Positions 53,301-57,094 of a stretch of 57,094 bases of DNA are shown here, piece after piece; within the stretch, counting starts at the first letter, position 1; the number at the start of each line of letters is the position of its first letter. The stretch lies in assembly GCA_013138735.1 (NCBI GenBank), contig WTCE01000043.1, positions 1 to 57,094 on the forward strand, in the 5' to 3' direction. The notes beneath the pieces were generated by a model. That model ran no database searches. It was not told the origin of the DNA and was given only the letters and a program-made list of their open reading frames with translations. The position numbers and the translations under genes are program-made. Source of the stretch: Crocinitomix sp. (GTDB taxonomy: Bacteria; Bacteroidota; Bacteroidia; Flavobacteriales_D; Crocinitomicaceae).

Positions 53301-54706
53301 CTGCTGTTGCTTCCTTAGGGTTTTTGCCAATGGCAATGAGTAATTCTGCCGGAGCTGAGGTTCAAAAACCACTGGCAACTGTGGTGATTGGCGGTTTATT
53401 AACAGCTACATTTTTAACCTTAGTGGTGCTGCCAATTCTCTATTATTATTTAGAGAAAGGGTTCAAAATTAAACCGAAAGGAGTTAAAACACTTGCGTTA
53501 TTTTTGATTGGTTTTATTTCTATAAACAGCATGGCACAAGTTGAGGTTAAAACCTTGAATGATGCCATTGAACTAGGTTTAGCCAATAATCACCAAATAA
53601 AAATAGCTACCCTCAAGGTGCAACGCCAAACAGACCTAAAAGGGACGGCCTATGACATACCCAAAACGGATATAGGCGCAACTTATGGACAAATTAACAC
53701 GGCAAGTTTTGATCAAAGTTATAGTATTTCACAGCAATTTAATCCGGCACTTTATGTTGCCAAAAAGAAATATATAGCCACGGGAATTGAAGCGAGTAAA
53801 ATTGAGTCATTAATGGCGCAACAACAGGTCCGTTATCAAATTCAGTTGGCATGGAATGAGGTGGCGTATTACCATAGTCTTGAAGCATTGTTATTGTCGC
53901 AGGATAGTGTTTGGCAAATATTTACTAAGAAAGCAGGTCTAAAATATACGGCTGGGGATGGAAATATAATCGAAAAAACGGCGGTTGATTTAAAAGCACT
54001 TGAATCAAACTATGAGTATTTGGATAATATGCTGCGGCAGGGGCCGGTAACAAGTGAGTTGTTTGTTTTACTCAACGCACCCAATATTGAGTTGGAAACC
54101 CCTGACCTTGAAAAATTATTATTGATTGGAGATACCAATAAAGTGAACTTAGTCAATAATCCTAGTTTGCAAATGGCCAACCAGGATGTAAACACGGCAA
54201 AGGCATCAGAAAATGTTAGTCGTGCAAATAATTTTCCAGATCTCACAGTTGGTTATTTTATCCAGTCCATCCAAGGAGAGCAAATTGTGAACGGTGCACC
54301 CATAATTTATGATGGCACTCCGCGTTTCCAAGGTGTTAACCTAGGCTTAAGCATTCCGTTATTTTACGGATCAAACAAAGCTAAAAAAGCCGCCGCACAA
54401 ACAACTGTCTTAATAGAAGAACAGCACGCTGATTTTGTTTTGAAACAGTTGGAAAAACAGCTTTCCATTGCAACACGCGATATTACGCTGCAAAACATGC
54501 AAGTCAATTTTTATGAAAAGGCATTAGAAAACGCCAATTTATTAATCGAAAAAGCGAGCATTAGTTATGTGAACGGGGAGATTGATTATGTTGAATATGC
54601 AGCAGCAATCACGGCATCTTTTGACATTAGAAAAAAACATTTAGGAGCCATTAAGGCCTATAATGAAAGTGTTTATCACGTTAAGTATTTAATGAACTCA
54701 TTGTAA
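50363..54706 (+). CDS. CzcA/CusA-type heavy-metal RND pump fused to a TolC-like outer-membrane channel
   Basis: A 1447-residue protein. Residues 1-1035 are a full heavy-metal-efflux RND pump with 12 membrane helices: RLPIDALPDITNNQVQIITT at the N-terminus, TM4 motif IDFGLIVDGAVIIVEAI (DFGxxxDGA, near residue 400) and GVAVLNGIVLIGYFNQL near 950. The TM4 motif is the kind associated with divalent cations (Zn, Co, Ni, Cd), rather than Cu/Ag. After a short linker, residues about 1040-1058 form an internal signal-like helix (TLALFLIGFISINSMAQ), then a TolC/CusC-type outer-membrane factor (1059-1447, LNDAIELGLANNHQIKIATL to YHVKYLMNSL). One polypeptide thus spans both pump and exit duct; cleavage after SMAQ would release the channel. 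The adaptor gene follows 12 bases later. Confidence 0.93.
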   Translation: MLNKIIHFSIKNKFIIGLFTMGLIIWGIYSATRLPIDALPDITNNQVQIITTSPTLATQEVEKFITYPIEREVKSIPNIVELRSVSRFGLSLITVVFEEDVDIYWARNQITERIKAAEQNIPPGLGTPELAPVSTGLGEIYQYVVSAEKGYEETYDKTELRTIQDWIIVPQLLGTKGVAEVNTLGGTLKEYEVAVDPDKLKSMSVTMAEIFEALQVNNENTGGAYIDKKPSAYYIRGVGMVKELEEINKIVVKVENGLPILIRDVAKVQFGSAIRYGATTKDGKGEVVSGMVMMLKGANSAEVVQRVKERVEVIKETLPEGVTIEPFLDRSKLVDNAISTVEKNLIEGALIVIFILVLLIGNWRAGLIVASVIPLALLFAISLMNLFGVSGNLMSLGAIDFGLIVDGAVIIVEAIIHTLNKRTNGKTLTAEEMDEEVYQASSKIRTSAAFGEIIILIVYLPILVLVGIEGKMFGPMAQTVSFAILGAFILSLTYVPMMSALFLSKRVKKKITISDKIINFLNHYYQKSLAFAFKIKGGVIAVTLLLFIGALALFNTLGGEFIPTLEEGDIATHVIIPPGSSLEQEIESTTKAEQLLMDNFPEVEQVVSKIGSAEVPTDPMPMEVADVMVILKPKSEWTSAKTKEELMHKMEDVLDELPGVTTEFSQPIQMRFNELMTGVRSDVGIKVFGEDIDLLVGFGEEIVSIIQEVEGVVDARAETIAGLPQISVNYDKDKLALYGLNVGDLNQLVRMGFAGEKAGVVYEGEKRFDLVVRLAEEDRQDIDDLKNMYVTLPSGSQIPLAQVADITMERGPAQISREQGKRRIIIGFNVRNRDVQSVVKEIQDKLKASLDLPAGYYVEYAGQFENLVEANKRLSIAVPIALVFILALLFFTFKNLPQALLIFTAIPLAAIGGVVALWMRDMPFSISAGVGFIALFGVAVLNGIVLIGYFNQLKAEGMTDIIARIKEGTKVRLRPVIMTAAVASLGFLPMAMSNSAGAEVQKPLATVVIGGLLTATFLTLVVLPILYYYLEKGFKIKPKGVKTLALFLIGFISINSMAQVEVKTLNDAIELGLANNHQIKIATLKVQRQTDLKGTAYDIPKTDIGATYGQINTASFDQSYSISQQFNPALYVAKKKYIATGIEASKIESLMAQQQVRYQIQLAWNEVAYYHSLEALLLSQDSVWQIFTKKAGLKYTAGDGNIIEKTAVDLKALESNYEYLDNMLRQGPVTSELFVLLNAPNIELETPDLEKLLLIGDTNKVNLVNNPSLQMANQDVNTAKASENVSRANNFPDLTVGYFIQSIQGEQIVNGAPIIYDGTPRFQGVNLGLSIPLFYGSNKAKKAAAQTTVLIEEQHADFVLKQLEKQLSIATRDITLQNMQVNFYEKALENANLLIEKASISYVNGEIDYVEYAAAITASFDIRKKHLGAIKAYNESVYHVKYLMNSL

Positions 54707-54718
54707 AAGTATAAGAAA

Positions 54719-55957
54719 ATGAAAAATCAAAAATATATAATTGGGGTTATAATTGGAATGACCTTAATGGTGGTTGTCTATTTTACCTATGATTATTTTT
54801 CAGGAGAAGAGACTACTGAAGTAGTAGAAGAGGAAGATGAACATGAGGGTCATGGACACGGAAAAACGGTTGAATTGAATAGCTCGCAATATGCCAATGC
54901 CGGAATTGAATTGGGTTGGTTTGAAAAGAAGAATATGAGTGAAGTGGTTCATGCCAATGGCTATACTAAACTGCCGCCTCAAAACCAGGCAGATGTTTCT
55001 GTTTTTACAACAGGTTTGGTTAAAACCATTAAAGTAGTTGAAGGGCAAGAGGTAAAAAAAGGAGCTGTATTGGCTTATGTTGAAAGTCCTGAATTTACAA
55101 TTTTACAGCAAGACTATTTGGTTTCAAAAAGCAGTTTAGAGTTTTTAAAGTTGGAGTATGATCGCCAAGTAATTTTAAGCGCAGAAAACGTAAATGCAAA
55201 AAAGGTCTTGGAAAAAACCAAGGCCGATTTAGATGCAGAGCAAGCGCGGTATAATTCCCTAAAAAAGCAATTGGCTGTTTTCAAAATTAATGGTGATGGT
55301 GGTACGGTTTCTACTATTCCGATTGTTGCACCTATTAGCGGACATATTACAGAAATTTATGTGAACATTGGTTCTTCGGTTGAGGTAGGAAAACCACTTT
55401 TTTCTATCATGGATAATTCTGAAATGCATGTCGACTTATTGGTGTATGAGCAAGATTTACCAAAAGTAACTGAAGGGCAAACGGTGCACTTTGTATTGAC
55501 AAACCAATCGAATAAGGAAATTGATGGAACCATTTTTAATGTTGGAAAATCATTTGAAAATGAAACCAAAACAGTTGCTGTCCATGCACATATAAAAGAC
55601 AAAGATGCAGCTCTCATTCCTGGCATGTATGTGAACGCGCTGATTGATATTGGATCAAATGAAGTGAAAACGTTGCCAGAAGGGGCAGTTGTTCAAGCAG
55701 AAGGGAGATCGTTTGTGTTTTTGTATGAAAAAGAAAATGATGAAGAAGATGAGGCTGGCCATGAAGGACATAGTCATGGGATTAAAATGATCGTTTTTTC
55801 ACGAATTGAAGTAAAGACAGGGCCGTCACAATTGGGATATATTCAAATTACGCCGCTCGAAAAAATTCACCAGGGAGATAAAATTGTCCTAAGTGGTGCC
55901 TATTATTTACAAAGTCACTTGCAAAAAAGTGAAAGCGGAGGAGAACATAGTCATTAA
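54719..55957 (+). CDS. Periplasmic adaptor of heavy-metal RND efflux (CzcB/CusB family)
   Basis: A 412-residue membrane-fusion protein linking the RND pump and outer-membrane channel. An N-terminal helix anchors it (IIGVIIGMTLMVVVYFTYDYF), followed by a His/Glu segment (EEEDEHEGHGHG). The barrel-sandwich/lipoyl part has VFTTGLVKTIKVVEGQEVKKGAVLAYVESPEF; a helical hairpin follows (LVSKSSLEFLKLEYDRQ to AEQARYNSLKKQLAV), then IVAPISGHITEIYVNIGSSVEVG. Two more His/Glu runs (AGHEGHSHG, GGEHSH) near the C-terminus suggest metal binding. It is in an operon with the upstream fused pump. Confidence 0.92.
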   Translation: MKNQKYIIGVIIGMTLMVVVYFTYDYFSGEETTEVVEEEDEHEGHGHGKTVELNSSQYANAGIELGWFEKKNMSEVVHANGYTKLPPQNQADVSVFTTGLVKTIKVVEGQEVKKGAVLAYVESPEFTILQQDYLVSKSSLEFLKLEYDRQVILSAENVNAKKVLEKTKADLDAEQARYNSLKKQLAVFKINGDGGTVSTIPIVAPISGHITEIYVNIGSSVEVGKPLFSIMDNSEMHVDLLVYEQDLPKVTEGQTVHFVLTNQSNKEIDGTIFNVGKSFENETKTVAVHAHIKDKDAALIPGMYVNALIDIGSNEVKTLPEGAVVQAEGRSFVFLYEKENDEEDEAGHEGHSHGIKMIVFSRIEVKTGPSQLGYIQITPLEKIHQGDKIVLSGAYYLQSHLQKSESGGEHSH

Positions 55958-55968
55958 GCGATTATAAT

Positions 55969-56550
55969 ATGGAAGACATTAAGGGAACAGACGTTTATTT
56001 ATTGGATCAAATCATGAAAGGCAGATATTTGCCTACTGATAAAATTTTAGATGCAGGCTGCGGTAGTGGCAGAAATATGCGTTGGTTTGCCCTAAACAAC
56101 TATCATATTTATGGCTGCGACTTGAATGTTGATGCGGTGGTTTACGCACAGGAAATAACGGGTTTAGAGGCAGATAAATTTAAAGTTTCGGCAGTGGAAA
56201 AAATGCCTTATGCCAATGGAGAGTTTGACCATGTCATTTGCAATGCGGTTTTACATTTTGCGGAGAATGATTCGCACTTTATAGAAATGGCAAACGATAT
56301 GTTTCGTGTTTTAAAACCCGGCGGCACCCTTTTTGTGCGCATGACTTCAACATTTGGTTTACCTCAAAACTATATAGTCATAAGAGACGGGCGTTATTTA
56401 TTGGCAGATGGATCGGAGCGATTTTTATTGACCAAAGAGTTGTTAACCAAAGTAAAAACCATTGGTTTCGATCAAATTGAGCCTGTCAAATCTGTTTTGG
56501 TGGAAGAGTTGCGCTCAATGACGACACTTGTCTTGCGCAAAATTGGATAA
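55969..56550 (+). CDS. Class I SAM-dependent methyltransferase
   Basis: A 193-residue cytoplasmic enzyme of the Methyltransf_11/25 kind. Motif I is ILDAGCGSGRNMRWFALNNY near residue 26, motif II the acidic GCDLNVDAVVYAQE, and motif III-IV FDHVICNAVLHFAEND. The C-terminal MFRVLKPGGTLFVRMTS strand is typical. The substrate cannot be read. It starts 11 bases after the CzcB stop and could be co-transcribed with the efflux genes, though a role in metal resistance is not implied. Confidence 0.85.
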   Translation: MEDIKGTDVYLLDQIMKGRYLPTDKILDAGCGSGRNMRWFALNNYHIYGCDLNVDAVVYAQEITGLEADKFKVSAVEKMPYANGEFDHVICNAVLHFAENDSHFIEMANDMFRVLKPGGTLFVRMTSTFGLPQNYIVIRDGRYLLADGSERFLLTKELLTKVKTIGFDQIEPVKSVLVEELRSMTTLVLRKIG

Positions 56551-56560
56551 CCAACCATTA

Positions 56561-56890
56561 TTATTTCTTCATTGTTTGCTCCACCCAAAGTCTTAAAGTC
56601 TCGCGATCTTCAGCGGTCAATTTATTCTTTTTTCCTTTGGGCATTTTCCCTGTGATAAAAACCTCAATATTGATCTCCGCCACGAAATAATCCATGGTTT
56701 TTGCGGTAAAATAATAGGAAGGTTTCTTTTCGCTATGGCATTCATTGCAATTATTTTCCAAAACAGTCAATGCTTCCAACTTTAAACTATCAGTTGAATC
56801 TTGATAGGTCATGAATGTTCGTTCCTTATCCATTCTTGTAAAAGAAAACGCCAATAATGAAACCAATACAGAAATGATTAAAAAGCGCAT
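56561..56890 (-). CDS. Small exported c-type cytochrome / heme-binding protein
   Basis: A 109-residue protein with a signal peptide (MRFLIISVLVSLLAFSF). The heme-attachment motif CNECH lies near residue 52 (ENNCNECHSEKK), and a downstream Met in TGKMPKGKKNKLTAEDRETLRLWVEQ may be the sixth ligand. This is the common single-heme pattern of haem-binding domains in Bacteroidota. A -7 element (TAGTTTTG on the minus strand, 56904-56911) ends 13 bases upstream of the ATG. Convergent with the methyltransferase. Confidence 0.82.
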   Translation of the reverse strand: MRFLIISVLVSLLAFSFTRMDKERTFMTYQDSTDSLKLEALTVLENNCNECHSEKKPSYYFTAKTMDYFVAEINIEVFITGKMPKGKKNKLTAEDRETLRLWVEQTMKK

Positions 56891-56903
56891 GCAGCTAAAG
56901 GTA

Positions 56904-56911
56904 CAAAACTA
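56904..56911 (-). promoter_or_regulatory. -7 promoter element of the heme-binding gene
   Basis: TAGTTTTG on the minus strand, an exact TAnnTTTG match, ending 13 bases before the ATG at 56890. Confidence 0.5.
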
Positions 56912-56980
56912 ATGCCACTTTAGTTTTTAACATAGATATAGGCGTTTAATGAAGTGGCAACTACCAACCAAGTAAATAAT

Positions 56981-57001
56981 CCTCGGGGCAAGCCCGCGAG
57001 G
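56981..57001. repeat. REP-like GC-rich hairpin
   Basis: CCTCGGGGC-AA-GCCCGCGAGG: arms pair with a single bulged G. It is much more GC-rich than its surroundings and lies just past the stop codon of the gene that runs off the right edge, the setting expected for a REP/RAYT-type palindrome. Confidence 0.6.
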
Positions 57002-57003
57002 CA

Positions 57004-57094
57004 TTAAAATAGCTTCAATTGATGATTTTCTTTTAGCTTTTTATACTCTTGTTCAATTCCTTGCTCCTTTACGTATTTTGCAATTAGCCTTTCA
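57004..57094 (-). CDS. 3' end of a leftward gene cut by the window edge
   Basis: The minus strand is open from the right edge to a TAA at 57004-57006, encoding ERLIAKYVKEQGIEQEYKKL followed by KENHQLKLF. The charged helical sequence and lack of other stops suggest a real C-terminus. The terminal HQLKLF resembles the QLxLF beta-clamp-binding motif seen at the ends of some DNA repair or transposition proteins, but thirty residues are too few to name a family. Confidence 0.5.
   Translation of the reverse strand, partial: ERLIAKYVKEQGIEQEYKKLKENHQLKLF

Overview
The window reads as low-GC chromosomal DNA of a gliding-type marine or freshwater member of the Bacteroidota, most likely Flavobacteriales. 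Evidence: several secreted proteins carry type IX secretion (T9SS) C-terminal domains, many genes are preceded by the Bacteroidota -7 promoter element TAnnTTTG, and there are family-typical genes such as a DUF4175 coiled-coil protein, an ASPIC/UnbV-VCBS lipoprotein, YwqK-type repeats and a CzcA pump fused to its outer-membrane channel. The window is a mosaic of housekeeping genes and small lineage-specific genes. No prophage, CRISPR array or complete insertion sequence was seen.

Layout. 1-3.2 kb: thyA (5' end cut), folA, topB. 3.2-6.8 kb: leftward hypotheticals, a YcxB-like membrane protein and a frameshifted YhcG/DUF1016 PDDEXK nuclease. 7.1-10.7 kb: an unrecognised cytoplasmic two-gene unit, then an outer-membrane-type protein and a lipoprotein. 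11.0-19.2 kb: leftward block of methyltransferase, mnmG, ybeY, RsbW-like ATPase, DUF4175 protein and a TPR-like protein, with two parS-like sites between mnmG and ybeY. 19.3-21.4 kb: gltX-folB, then tRNA-Cys with its own promoter and terminator. 21.6-26.1 kb: a CotH-family protein and a sigma/anti-sigma pair whose anti-sigma-like member ends in PKD and gliding-associated (CHU_C) domains. 26.2-28.4 kb: TlpA-like thioredoxin, rpiB and a 457-bp AT-rich intergenic region with five copies of TTATTAACA. 28.4-33.5 kb: YwqK repeat protein, multi-PAS histidine kinase and LytTR regulator in one operon. 33.5-40.1 kb: SCO protein, T9SS cargo, TPR-SpoIIE phosphatase, aspS. 40.2-42.3 kb: modABC. 42.4-45.4 kb: two more T9SS cargo proteins related to the first. 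45.7 kb: a 159-bp MITE-like element. 46-49.7 kb: VCBS/ASPIC lipoprotein and tadA. 49.8-56.0 kb: heavy-metal efflux cluster (His-rich protein, CzcA-TolC fusion, CzcB). 56-57 kb: methyltransferase, small c-type cytochrome and the 3' end of a leftward gene beside a REP-like hairpin.

Two themes stand out. First, origin-proximal features: the parS pair at mnmG/ybeY, and 14 kb away an AT-rich TTATTAACA cluster, with genes tending to read away from that cluster on both sides. The window may therefore lie close to oriC; this is an inference. Second, small mobile or palindromic DNA: a MITE with 8-bp target duplications, matched palindromes inside and upstream of the broken nuclease, a palindromic insert within topB, and a REP-like hairpin at the right edge. 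The most testable signalling units are the sigma/anti-sigma-CHU_C pair and the YwqK-kinase-LytTR operon. An RsbW-like kinase and a SpoIIE phosphatase are also present but unlinked.
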